Source of the DNA: Denitrovibrio sp.
GTDB lineage: Bacteria; Chrysiogenota; Deferribacteres; Deferribacterales; Geovibrionaceae
Reading direction: 5' to 3'
Assembly: GCA_002869185.1 (NCBI GenBank)
Contig: PKTN01000004.1
Location: 310,001-374,000 of the forward strand
DNA length: 64,000 nucleotides
The first letter of the stretch is position 1. Every line of letters begins with the position of its first letter. The position numbers were made by a program, and so were the translations under genes. Below, in pieces: positions 19,301 to 26,844 of this stretch. Under the pieces are notes generated by a model. That model saw only the letters and a list, made by a program, of their open reading frames with translations, was not told the origin of the DNA and made no database searches.

Positions 19301-19350
19301 TGATGTACACTGTTCTGTATAGGGTTAAATGGAGAAGATTGGATAGTTAG
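16303..19350 (+). CDS. RND-family efflux permease (AcrB/HAE1-like)
   Basis: The 1015 residues have the RND arrangement: one N-terminal helix, a large periplasmic loop, a six-helix block, a second loop and a final helix block. Recognisable elements are QYPGATPLEVEQEVTDPLE near the start, ALIIALGMLVDNAIVVSEG in helix 4 with its conserved aspartate, and GMLIKNAIVLLDQID in the second half. It uses the proton gradient to export drugs or toxic compounds through the adaptor and TolC protein of the same operon. The substrate is unknown. It is the last gene of the operon and is followed by a hairpin at 19360-19399. Confidence 0.95.
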   Translation: MNFAEMTIKKRTFFLFLTVCLIGIGYMAYEKLGRLENPVYTIKTAVVVTQYPGATPLEVEQEVTDPLERAIQQLGQLDEVRSFSRDGLSFIYVDIKDNFGADDLPQIWDELRRKVSAGQADLPPGARPSIVNDDFGDVFGVYYAFYGDGYEYSELQDYIDMLKKELLLVDDVAKVEVYGEQIETIYIEARRSKMAQLGISPGQIVQTFQQQNLVVDEGKIRVGDEYVSVNTSGIFRTVEEIGDMLIRSSSSDKMIHLKDIAEIKRGYYEQTRTKLRFNRKPAIGLGISTVKGGNVVNMGKAVAERLAELEGDRPIGIERGTIAYQSGTVEKAVDGFVLNLVEAVGIVVVILLIFMGLRVGLLIGAILLITILTTFIGMRYMQVELQNISLGALIIALGMLVDNAIVVSEGILIKIQMGRDRLEAAVSTVKETMWPLLGATVIAIMAFVAIAVSDDSTGEFLVSLFQVIGSSLMLSWVFAITLTPLFCHMVLRPKKGGAVEDPYSGGIYVTYKRMLSSMIKFRWVTIAVVVGCLVVAIYGFGFVKQSFFPDSTRPQLMINMWMREGLHIDATEKIVAKAENELVNIEHVEDVISFVGAGGLRFLLTYQPEQNNSAYAQIVLSLDDYREIDNIIPQIKKIYFEKLPEVQISIKKFQLGPGSAAKIEARFSGKDPQILRNLSEQAMDIMRRDDASTFVSDDWRQKVKTIDVKMAEAQAKSAGITRSMVNDAIKASFTGTVAGLFRENNDLIPIVFRSPADERANVDSLLDLQVFSTVHGRYVPIQQVVEGVETGYGDSVIRRKNRSRTITAKCDPQFGTANALFQRLRPQIEAIPLPDGYTMEWGGEYENSTDAQKKLIANVPGAFLVMVLIMVLLFNRFKQPLIIIMTLPMALVGVSAGLLIMDKPFGFMALLGFLSLSGMLIKNAIVLLDQIDIELAGGKEQLDAVIDASVSRIRPVAMAALTTILGMAPLIVDAFFASMAVAIMFGLAFATVLTLIFIPVMYTVLYRVKWRRLDS

Positions 19351-19359
19351 AAAATATAT

Positions 19360-19399
19360 AGCAAGCACGCTTGATGTTTAAGCTTCAGGCGTGTTTGCT
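19360..19399 (+). terminator. Inverted repeat after the efflux operon
   Basis: AGCAAGCACGC (19360-19370) pairs with GCGTGTTTGCT (19389-19399) with one G-U pair. It overlaps the 3' end of the convergent kinase gene. The T-run after it is short, so termination is likely but not certain. Confidence 0.5.
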
Positions 19400-20766
19400 T
19401 TATTAATTGGTATAGTTATAGTAAAAACAGCTCCATCTTCATTATTTTCAAAGTTTAATGAACCATTCATGTGACTTTCAATTATAGTTTTTGACATATA
19501 AAGTCCGATCCCTGTCCCTTTTCCTTCTTCTTTTGTGCTGAAGTATGGATCTAATATATTGCTAGCAATCTTTTCAGGGATACCGCCACCATTATCAGAT
19601 ATCTTTATTATAACATCATCGTCTAGACAGGTTACGTTCACATTTATGATACCTTCTGAAATGTTATTTTTCTTAATATTTTCTCCAATTGCATCTATAG
19701 AATTGTATATAAGGTTAAATATTACCTGTTTAAATTCACCTTGATAACCTCTGATTATAGTTGAATCAGTACCAGAGCTTGGAACATTAAAAAGATGGTC
19801 GCCACTAGAGACTGAGTCACAAGAGTCACAGTCCATGTTTACCTTAATCCCATTGTTTTGGAGCTGTGCACTCGTTAAACGTAGCATTGAGACGATCTCG
19901 TCAATAGCATTAAAGTTTTGGACCTCTTTGTCCGGTTTATAAAAAAGTCTAAAATCGTCAATTGTAGTAGAAAGGTAAGATACTAGAGTCATAGATTCTC
20001 TTTCGAAGTTCTCCATGTATTCAAGATTAGCCTCACCTAGCTTATACGCTTCTGAGATGTCTTGGATATTATAACCTAGAGCTGTTAGGGGTTGTCGCCA
20101 CTGGTGTGAAATAGCGTTGATCATCTGTCCCATGTCAGTCAGTTTCTTTTGATTATGTATAATTTCTTCACTCTTTCTGTTCTTGTCTATCTCTTGTTGA
20201 ACTTTTTCTTGTAGTGTTTCATTTAGCCTTTTCAGATGTTTTTCATTTAGTTTTCTTTTGGCCAAGTCGAGGTTGTTTTTATTTACAAGCATCGCAAACC
20301 ATAAAGCTAAAAATATAATGGCTGCAATAACGAAAATTAAGACATATATGTACATATTGAGGTGATATGCTTCGGCTGAAATATTACCGATCACTTCACC
20401 ATTATACAATACAGGGGATTTAATAGTGTGTAGATGTATGAGACCTAGATTTTCCATAAAACGTTCAACTGGACTTGAGAGTTCTGTTTGCATCTCGATT
20501 AGTACAACAGAATCAAGACTTTTTAGAGTTAGTTTCTTATAGTATCTATCTCTGAAAATCTGGTCTAAGTATATTGATGTTGCAGGTGTGAAGAGTGTCC
20601 AAACAGAGTCAGCAACAACATCAGCACTAAGGTCAAGCTCCGATTGTTCTTGTATTAGGGTTTGTTTTTCAAAGTAATAAATAAATCCCGCAAAACATAT
20701 AACAAAGGCAATCAGTAACGAAATAAACGGTTTTGAATTTTGTATTTTATATTTTTCCATAATCAT
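19378..20766 (-). CDS. Sensor histidine kinase, HWRQPL type, partner of a solute-binding protein
   Basis: The 462-residue protein has a membrane helix (about 14-30), a short periplasmic region, a second helix (about 143-163) and a coiled coil. The phospho-acceptor is H221 in ISHQWRQPLTA. The ATPase domain has DNGGGIPEK and GKGTGIGLYMSK. An insert of about 30 residues in the ATPase domain contains CDSC. The gene starts at the base after the stop of the solute-binding protein gene at 20767, so both are made together. A likely mode of action is that the periplasmic protein binds a ligand and signals through this kinase. No response regulator is adjacent. Confidence 0.9.
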   Translation of the reverse strand: MIMEKYKIQNSKPFISLLIAFVICFAGFIYYFEKQTLIQEQSELDLSADVVADSVWTLFTPATSIYLDQIFRDRYYKKLTLKSLDSVVLIEMQTELSSPVERFMENLGLIHLHTIKSPVLYNGEVIGNISAEAYHLNMYIYVLIFVIAAIIFLALWFAMLVNKNNLDLAKRKLNEKHLKRLNETLQEKVQQEIDKNRKSEEIIHNQKKLTDMGQMINAISHQWRQPLTALGYNIQDISEAYKLGEANLEYMENFERESMTLVSYLSTTIDDFRLFYKPDKEVQNFNAIDEIVSMLRLTSAQLQNNGIKVNMDCDSCDSVSSGDHLFNVPSSGTDSTIIRGYQGEFKQVIFNLIYNSIDAIGENIKKNNISEGIINVNVTCLDDDVIIKISDNGGGIPEKIASNILDPYFSTKEEGKGTGIGLYMSKTIIESHMNGSLNFENNEDGAVFTITIPINKANTPEA

Positions 20767-21510
20767 TTAGTAATAATTTCTAATTATTTTGTCGATAGTT
20801 CCATCATCATGCATTTGCTTTATAACCATGTCGAACTTATCGAGTATGTTTACATATTTTGAATTATTATTGATGCATAAATGAAAAGCGACAGAAGTCA
20901 TAGGGTATGGCAGAACAGTAATCTGATTCTTGAACCCTAATTCCTCTATAGAATATATCCCTTTTCTTGAGACAATCATGACATCCGCCTTCTTTTGAAC
21001 CAAGAATCTGTATATTGCCTTATAATCTGGTAGCCAGTTTACGGTCATGTCTTTTAGTAATTTCTTAGAAAATCCATTTCCATAGTAGTCAACAAATACA
21101 TAATTTTTCAGCTGATCTAGTGATGTTATTGTTTTTAAAACACTAAGCTTAGGATTGTCACTAGCAGTAGCAAGGTATGTTTGAAACAGAAGTACAGGTT
21201 CTTTGCTAACCTTTGTATATGTTTTCCTCTTGGTTGTTGGGACTGTTATGAATGCATCAGAGCTACCTTTTTCGACCAAGGCTTGAGCTCTAGCCCATGG
21301 GAAACCCTCATGTTTAACTTCTATTCCCATTCGGTTTACAAGAGCTTCATTGACTACATCTATTAGAATCCCTTGTAACTTGCCATCTTTGACAAATGAA
21401 CGAGGTGCATAATTATCATAGTATGCGAATTTTATAGGTTCCGCTGCGTATAGAGGGAGAGTAAGAGAGAATAAAACTATAAGCATTATCAATATCTTAT
21501 TAGTTGACAT
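20767..21510 (-). CDS. Periplasmic solute-binding protein (SBP_bac_3 family), sensor component
   Basis: After a signal peptide (1-22, ending PLYA) the 247-residue protein has the family-3 binding fold (EPIKFAYYDNYAPRSFVKDG near the start, VFVDYYGNGFSKKLL in lobe 2). Family members bind amino acids or similar small molecules. No ABC permease or ATPase gene is nearby. The next gene, without any gap, is a membrane kinase, so a sensing rather than transport role is inferred. A promoter lies at 21551-21579. Confidence 0.87.
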   Translation of the reverse strand: MSTNKILIMLIVLFSLTLPLYAAEPIKFAYYDNYAPRSFVKDGKLQGILIDVVNEALVNRMGIEVKHEGFPWARAQALVEKGSSDAFITVPTTKRKTYTKVSKEPVLLFQTYLATASDNPKLSVLKTITSLDQLKNYVFVDYYGNGFSKKLLKDMTVNWLPDYKAIYRFLVQKKADVMIVSRKGIYSIEELGFKNQITVLPYPMTSVAFHLCINNNSKYVNILDKFDMVIKQMHDDGTIDKIIRNYY

Positions 21511-21550
21511 ATCAAACCCCGTTAATAAAAAACTATCTTGTTTCGCTTTT

Positions 21551-21579
21551 ATTATAGACTATTAGATTTGGTAGTACAA
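21551..21579 (-). promoter_or_regulatory. Promoter of the binding-protein/kinase pair
   Basis: On the minus strand TTGTAC (21579-21574) and TATAAT (21556-21551) are 17 bp apart. Transcription would start near 21544, about 35 bases ahead of the ATG at 21510. Confidence 0.55.
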
Positions 21580-21624
21580 GTTTATGTGTAGGGGAATTTT
21601 ACTTTTTTTAGTATATATGAAAAT

Positions 21625-21657
21625 AATAGCGACACACTAAAGTGATATGCCGCTATT
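21625..21657 (-). terminator. Hairpin ending the purine operon
   Basis: AATAGCG (21625-21631) pairs with CGCTATT (21651-21657), and an inner CACT/AGTG pair strengthens the fold. It lies just after the last permease gene and is followed on the minus strand by ATTTTC. Confidence 0.5.
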
Positions 21658-21666
21658 CATATTAGA

Positions 21667-22605
21667 TTAGTCTCTAAGTTCTCTATAATATGGTTTACCT
21701 AAAACAGCAGGAGCCATTATTTTTGATTTACCAGAGAATGCTAGGACGATAATTACGAGAATATAAGGGAAGACAACGGCGACTTCATAAGGGAAATCTA
21801 TACCGTAAACATGTATTGATCTTTGGAAAGAGTGTGCAAGACTAAAGAGTAATGCTCCCCATAGAATTCCTGACGGTTTCCATTTACCAAAGTAAACAAG
21901 TGCCACAGCGATGAACCCTCGACCAGCTGTGATATTGTCAGCATACATATGAGTCTGAGCTATACTAAGGTATGCACCAGCGAGACCAGCCATAGCACCA
22001 CCGAGGATGACACACTGCATACGTGTTCTATCGACTTTTACGCCCATTGTGTCCGCCGCCATAGGAGCGGTACCTACAGCCTTAACTTTAAGTCCCCATG
22101 CTGTCTTGTTTAGCAAGTACCATGAGAGAGGAACAAGCAGAAGGGTTATATATACCATTATGTTATGGTTGAATATGATTGGTCCAAGGACAGGGATATC
22201 AGTTAAAGCAGGGATGTCTATTGCAGTGATACCTTGGATGCAGGTTGTTCCACCGATATAAACTCTAAAGAGCATACCAGCGATACCCCAGCCGAGCATG
22301 TACAGCGCGATACCAGCGATACCCTGTTCAGCTTTGAATTTAACGCAGATCACGCCCATGAGAGCACCCATGAGGGCACCAACGCCTATCGCTGCAACCA
22401 TACCGAGGAATGAACTCCCAGTTCCACTGCTCATGCTGTATTCAACATAAAAGCCGACAAATGCCCCAACCATCATGATACCTTCGGCACCAAGGTTGAA
22501 GACCCCTGCCTTCTGGTTAAACATCTCTCCGAGACCAACCAGAACAAAGGTTATAGAAAGAGGTATAGCAGCTGAAATAATGCCTATAATAATTTCACCA
22601 AGCAT
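21667..22605 (-). CDS. ABC transporter permease, nucleoside/BMP type (NupQ/YufQ-like)
   Basis: The 312-residue membrane protein has about nine helices and the BPD_transp_2 signature (GEMFNQKAGVFNLGAEGIMM near the start). It is the second permease of a nucleoside-type ABC importer. The order binding protein, ATPase, permease, permease is the same as in B. subtilis yufNOPQ (nupNOPQ), which imports guanosine and other nucleosides. It starts 2 bases after the stop of the first permease gene. Lying at the end of the purine-breakdown operon, it most likely brings in purine nucleosides or bases. Confidence 0.92.
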   Translation of the reverse strand: MLGEIIIGIISAAIPLSITFVLVGLGEMFNQKAGVFNLGAEGIMMVGAFVGFYVEYSMSSGTGSSFLGMVAAIGVGALMGALMGVICVKFKAEQGIAGIALYMLGWGIAGMLFRVYIGGTTCIQGITAIDIPALTDIPVLGPIIFNHNIMVYITLLLVPLSWYLLNKTAWGLKVKAVGTAPMAADTMGVKVDRTRMQCVILGGAMAGLAGAYLSIAQTHMYADNITAGRGFIAVALVYFGKWKPSGILWGALLFSLAHSFQRSIHVYGIDFPYEVAVVFPYILVIIVLAFSGKSKIMAPAVLGKPYYRELRD

Positions 22606-22607
22606 AA

Positions 22608-23711
22608 TTAAGCCCTCCCCGTCATTTTAGTAAGAAATTTAAGAACCTTCGCCTTCATCCCTTTCTTAGTGATAAAGACACTAGTAGAGACGATTGATAG
22701 AATGATAAGCCCTTGTATCGCAAGGATGATATAAGCAGGAACCTGTACGGCTCTTTGCATCATATCAGCACCAACAATAAGCAGACCAAAAACTATCGAA
22801 GCGGGTATAGCTCCAAGAGGGTGAAGACCTCCGAAGAGTGCAACAACGATACCGCTGAAACCGTACCCAGCAGATATAGATTCTAGCCCTCTGTGGTGAA
22901 CACCAAGAACCTCGACAGCACCTGCCATGCCAGCGAATCCACCAGCAAGTAACATCGCAAGTAGTAGATACCATTTAGTGTTGATGCCAGCGTATCTTGA
23001 CGCCTTTATCTCAGCACCAACAGCCCTCATGCGGTAGCCGTATATAGTCTTCCAGAGGAAAATAAATACGACAATAGCTAAAATGACAGCGATGATCATA
23101 CCTGAGTGCAGTCTTGCACCTGGGATGAGTTTTGTAAGCCAGTATTCTTTGGCTATACGAGCAGTCTGAGAAGCACCAGTACCATAAACTATTTCGTTTT
23201 TATCCATCATAGGACCGCGGATAAGGAAGTTGTAAATCTGTATAGCAACATAATTCAGCATAACTGTGCTGAGTATCTCGTTAACATTAAGGTATGCACG
23301 CATCCAGCCAGCGATTCCGCCCCATAAAGCACCACCTACGAAACTAGCGATGAATATAAGAGGTATCATGATAGCCCAGTGCATATGTGGCGCGTATAGA
23401 GCAATAAACAGCCCAAATATAGCACCAACGAGTATCTGACCCTCGCCACCAATATTCAAAATACCGCTTCGAAATGAGATAGAAATACCGAGAGCGACCA
23501 AAAGGAGTGGTGCAGCACGGACAAAAATTTCTGTGATTCCAAAGAGGTCTTGCAGTGGAGCTGTGAACATCACGTAGTAAGCTTTGAAAGGGTTAGCGCC
23601 TGCTATCATGAAAAGGAGCGCGCCAATTAATAGTGCGATAATCAGACCGAAGACTGTTATCCCAAAGTTATATAAAAAATCGTTAAATCTATTCTGCTTC
23701 ATTTGTAACAC
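22608..23711 (-). CDS. ABC transporter permease, nucleoside/BMP type (NupP/YufP-like)
   Basis: The 367-residue membrane protein has the first-permease pattern of this importer family (LLVALGISISFRSGILNIGG, SAGYGFSGIVVALFGG). Its start overlaps the end of the ATPase gene by 23 bases, showing translational coupling. It forms the membrane channel with the permease encoded next. The length and order match the nucleoside-import systems described for Gram-positive bacteria and spirochaetes. Confidence 0.92.
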   Translation of the reverse strand: MLQMKQNRFNDFLYNFGITVFGLIIALLIGALLFMIAGANPFKAYYVMFTAPLQDLFGITEIFVRAAPLLLVALGISISFRSGILNIGGEGQILVGAIFGLFIALYAPHMHWAIMIPLIFIASFVGGALWGGIAGWMRAYLNVNEILSTVMLNYVAIQIYNFLIRGPMMDKNEIVYGTGASQTARIAKEYWLTKLIPGARLHSGMIIAVILAIVVFIFLWKTIYGYRMRAVGAEIKASRYAGINTKWYLLLAMLLAGGFAGMAGAVEVLGVHHRGLESISAGYGFSGIVVALFGGLHPLGAIPASIVFGLLIVGADMMQRAVQVPAYIILAIQGLIILSIVSTSVFITKKGMKAKVLKFLTKMTGRA

Positions 23712-25215
23712 CCGCCATCAGAAGTCCCAGCTCACTTTTTTGTGCCTGTTTTGCAGGGATAATTTTCAGTATTTTACCTTCATAAATAACGGCGATCCTA
23801 TCGGAAAGATTCATAAGCTCTTCCAGCTCTTCAGATATAAGAAGGACAGCCTTGTCGTTGTCCCTAGCGTTTAAAAGTTCAGAGTGGACAAATTCAGCAG
23901 CGCCCATGTCAAGTCCACGTGTAGGATAAACTGCAACTAGCACTTTAGGATTTCTTATTATCTCTCTGGCAAGGATTACTTTTTGTATGTTTCCGCCTGA
24001 TAGTGATGCGCATGTAGTATCTATGTCTGGTGTTTTAATATTGAATTTAGTGACTAGCTCTTCTGAATAATTAGTTATGGTTTTATCCATAAGGAATGTC
24101 GCATGCGAAAGAGGTGGGTGTGCATAGTCTTTGAGGATTATGTTCTCTTTGACCGAAAATGTCGCCACTGTCCCTTCGTGAAGCCTGTCAGCTGGTATGT
24201 AACCCATGCTTCTGTCGATGATCTGCTGAGGAGTCTTGTTAGTGATGTTTTCACCGTCCAGAGTTACAGTCCCTGATTGAACCTTGCGGAGTCCGTTTAT
24301 GATCTCTGCAAGCTCGGCCTGACCATTACCTGAAACCCCTGCGATACCCATTATCTCGCCTTTCTTGAGTGATAGGCTAAGACCGTCTAACGCTTCTGTG
24401 CCTCTGTCACCTAGGGCTGTGACATCTTGAATGTCTAGTATGATTTCTTCTGACGGCTCTTTCTCTTTTGCGATAGGTAGTGAAATATCACGACCAGCCA
24501 TCAGTGTCGCAAGTTGGTCTGCGGAGTGATCTTCAGTGCTTCCGTTATATACCATCTTACCATTACGTAAAACGGCAACATGGTGACTAACAGCCTTAAC
24601 TTCGTTCAGTTTGTGGCTGATGAAGATAATGGAGCAACCGCTCGCTGCCATCTCTTGAAGCAGGATGATAAGTTCGTCAGTCTCTTGCGGAGTAAGTACT
24701 GCTGTAGGCTCGTCAAGGATGAGCAGGTTAGCGCCGAGTGACAGAGCTTTGATAAGCTCTACTCTTTGTTGCTCGCCAACACTCAGTTCCCAAATGTATG
24801 CATCTGGGTCTATGTTGATTTTATGCCTATCTGATATCTCTTTGATAGTCTCAGTGACAGCGTTAATGTCTAGCTTAAGTGCGGAGTCGTTAAACATACA
24901 AAGGGCAATATTCTCTTTTACCGTGAGGTTTGGGACAAGCATAAAGTGTTGATGTACCATGCCTATACCCAGCTCTCCAGCTTTCTGAGGAGTGTCGATT
25001 GATGTTTCTTGACCGTTGATGATGATCTGTCCCTCGTCAGGCTGATAGAGCCCGTAGAGGATGTTCATAAGGGTGGTCTTACCCGCACCATTCTCACCGA
25101 GAAGAGCAAGTATCTCACCTTTATTAAGCTGAAGATTAATATCGTCACACGCAAGAACACCGGGAAAACGTTTAGTTATACCCTTAAATTCTATCTGTTC
25201 TATGATTTTTGTCAT
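23689..25215 (-). CDS. ABC transporter ATP-binding protein with two NBDs (NupO/YufO-like)
   Basis: The 508 residues contain two nucleotide-binding domains. The first has Walker A GENGAGKTTL, signature LSVGEQQRVE and Walker B LLILDEPTAVLT. The second has a changed P-loop (GVSGNGQAEL, without the lysine), signature LSGGNIQKV and a weak Walker B (VLVAVYPTRGLDMG). This asymmetry is normal for the sugar/nucleoside class and is not decay. It powers the nucleoside-type importer. A terminator at 25236-25268 separates it from the binding-protein gene, which probably lowers its expression relative to that gene. Confidence 0.94.
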   Translation of the reverse strand: MTKIIEQIEFKGITKRFPGVLACDDINLQLNKGEILALLGENGAGKTTLMNILYGLYQPDEGQIIINGQETSIDTPQKAGELGIGMVHQHFMLVPNLTVKENIALCMFNDSALKLDINAVTETIKEISDRHKINIDPDAYIWELSVGEQQRVELIKALSLGANLLILDEPTAVLTPQETDELIILLQEMAASGCSIIFISHKLNEVKAVSHHVAVLRNGKMVYNGSTEDHSADQLATLMAGRDISLPIAKEKEPSEEIILDIQDVTALGDRGTEALDGLSLSLKKGEIMGIAGVSGNGQAELAEIINGLRKVQSGTVTLDGENITNKTPQQIIDRSMGYIPADRLHEGTVATFSVKENIILKDYAHPPLSHATFLMDKTITNYSEELVTKFNIKTPDIDTTCASLSGGNIQKVILAREIIRNPKVLVAVYPTRGLDMGAAEFVHSELLNARDNDKAVLLISEELEELMNLSDRIAVIYEGKILKIIPAKQAQKSELGLLMAGVTNEAE

Positions 25216-25235
25216 TAGCTAATTCCATAATAAAA

Positions 25236-25268
25236 AGCCTCCCTAAACCTTTTGAGTGAAGGGAGGCT
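25236..25268 (-). terminator. Internal terminator between binding-protein and ATPase genes
   Basis: AGCCTCCCT (25236-25244) pairs perfectly with AGGGAGGCT (25260-25268). On the minus strand the hairpin is followed by TTTTTA. It is a strong intrinsic terminator inside the transporter operon, probably leaky, allowing excess binding protein. Confidence 0.8.
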
Positions 25269-25281
25269 GTGATTTAGAAAC

Positions 25282-26262
25282 TTATTTAAGATTAATCTTA
25301 ATTGAACCGTCTATAATCTTTGCTTTCGCATCGAGTACAGCTTTTTTAGCACCAGCTGGGATGTTGCCCATGATTTTGTCGTTGAACATCATCATAAGAC
25401 CGCCATTAGCAAGTGAAAGCTCGATGTGCTTGCCACCCATAACGCCTTTTGCTCTGCTATTTATCATCTCCATAACTACACTTTTGAAGTTGTAAGCTTG
25501 AGCAGCGAGAACAGTGTCCATAGCTATTGATTTCTGATCCATATCAGATGACAACCAGTAGAGACCTTTTTTCTCTGCTACAACATTGATAGCGCCTACA
25601 GTTTGCTGAGATGTTCCTGTGAGAACGTCTGCACCAGCTTTGATGTGGGTTCTAGCTATTTCGCCAGCAGCAACTAAGTCGCCGAAGCTACCTGTGTATG
25701 CAATTCTGACCTGAGCTTTAGGGTTAACAGATTTTGCACCCTGCTCAAAACCTTTGTTGTATTTGATAGCGTCACCAGCAGCGATAGGACCAACAAGACC
25801 AATAATATTTGTCTTTGTTGTCATACCAGCGAGTATACCGAGGAGGTATGCGCCTTCCTGTGCGTGTGGGTCGTATGCGAAGATGTTAGGTTCAGAAGCA
25901 TTAAAGCCTGTTCCGTAAGCAAATGATGTCTTAGGGAAATCAGGTGCGATCTCAGCCAAAAGTGACTGGTACTGAGCACCGTGAGCGATAATAATGTTAA
26001 AGCCTTTCATCGCGTACTGCCTGATAGCAGCTCCAGCGTCAACAGCGTTCCAAAGTCTTTCACTAACTTCAAAGCTGAGCTTATCAGCACCAACTTCAGC
26101 CTGTGCACCTTTGATACCTTCATACATTGCTTGTGACCAAGCGAGGTCGTCGATAGTACTTGTGATAACGAGTGCGATTTTGATCTTTTCGCTTGCAAAT
26201 GAAGCGGTAGTCATCATCATCACCATTGCGATAACGAGTAAAATTCCTTTAAAAGCTTTCAT
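25282..26262 (-). CDS. BMP-family periplasmic purine/nucleoside-binding protein
   Basis: After a signal peptide (1-23, TTASFAS) the 326-residue protein has the BMP/Med family pattern (KIALVITSTIDDLAWSQAMYEG, FNIIIAHGAQYQSLL, GADVLTGTSQQTVGAINVV, GLYWLSSDMDQKS). Unlike the lipoprotein versions (BmpA, YufN) it has no lipobox, so it should be free in the periplasm. BMP proteins bind purine nucleosides, and here the context of guanine deaminase and xanthine dehydrogenase supports purine binding. GAGGAAAT precedes the ATG. Confidence 0.92.
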   Translation of the reverse strand: MKAFKGILLVIAMVMMMTTASFASEKIKIALVITSTIDDLAWSQAMYEGIKGAQAEVGADKLSFEVSERLWNAVDAGAAIRQYAMKGFNIIIAHGAQYQSLLAEIAPDFPKTSFAYGTGFNASEPNIFAYDPHAQEGAYLLGILAGMTTKTNIIGLVGPIAAGDAIKYNKGFEQGAKSVNPKAQVRIAYTGSFGDLVAAGEIARTHIKAGADVLTGTSQQTVGAINVVAEKKGLYWLSSDMDQKSIAMDTVLAAQAYNFKSVVMEMINSRAKGVMGGKHIELSLANGGLMMMFNDKIMGNIPAGAKKAVLDAKAKIIDGSIKINLK

Positions 26263-26312
26263 ATTTCCTCCGTTGTTTTAAATAATTTTTTCAACTAATT
26301 AGTATAGCAATA

Positions 26313-26795
26313 TTAGTTCCAAAATCCTATATGAGGTTCAACTGATTCAGCCTCAAATTCAGGAAATGGTCCTTCAACTTTAATATCTTTTTGACCTTTT
26401 GCAAAGACATCTCTACAAGGTAGATCGAAAGTAGGGTTTTGTTCATCAGCACCAGTAAGTTCCAAGAGTTTCTTTTCTGTTGTTCCATACACGAGACGAC
26501 CAACATTTCCCCAGTAAATAGCTCCACAACACATAGCACATGGCTCGAAAGTGGAGTAGAGTGTGCACCCCCAGAGGAATGCTTTTGTATACTTTTTAGA
26601 CGCTTTACGGACAAGTGTGGTCTCTGCGTGACCAGTACAATCCTGCTCTGTTATTTCGATGTTACCTTGACGCATAAGTATCTCGCCATCAGCACCGACT
26701 AAAATAGCTCCGAAAGGTGTGTTGCCAGACTCTTTCGCCTTAATTGCTTCTTTGTTTGCTTCTCTTAAGTAATAAATATCTTCTTTCATGCTCAT
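26313..26795 (-). CDS. Nucleoside/guanine deaminase, CDA fold
   Basis: The 160-residue protein belongs to the zinc-dependent cytidine-deaminase-like superfamily. The metal ligands and proton shuttle are H56-A57-E58 (GHAETTLV) and C86/C89 in EPCAMCC. The length and the C-terminal half fit the GuaD-type guanine deaminases (guanine to xanthine) rather than TadA, although TadA-like activity cannot be excluded by sequence alone. The context of nucleoside import and xanthine dehydrogenase favours guanine. AAGGAAG precedes the ATG chosen; a second ATG two codons later is possible. Confidence 0.85.
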   Translation of the reverse strand: MSMKEDIYYLREANKEAIKAKESGNTPFGAILVGADGEILMRQGNIEITEQDCTGHAETTLVRKASKKYTKAFLWGCTLYSTFEPCAMCCGAIYWGNVGRLVYGTTEKKLLELTGADEQNPTFDLPCRDVFAKGQKDIKVEGPFPEFEAESVEPHIGFWN

Positions 26796-26809
26796 TCTTC
26801 CTTTTATTA

Positions 26810-26837
26810 GTCATTCTGACGTTAAACTCAGGGTGAC
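26810..26837. repeat. Short imperfect inverted repeat between the two deaminase genes
   Basis: GTCATTCTGA (26810-26819) can pair with TCAGGGTGAC (26828-26837) with two G-U pairs and an 8-base loop. It lies between genes of the same operon and has no T-run, so it is more likely an RNA-processing or repeat element than a terminator. Confidence 0.4.
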
Positions 26838-26844
26838 TTGTAAG

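Noticed and set aside
16303-19350. Possible frameshift or fusion in the RND pump
   Set aside because: Length and both halves agree with ordinary RND permeases.
23689-25215. Loss of the Walker A lysine in the second ATPase domain as a sign of decay
   Set aside because: The altered second P-loop is normal in the sugar/nucleoside ABC class.
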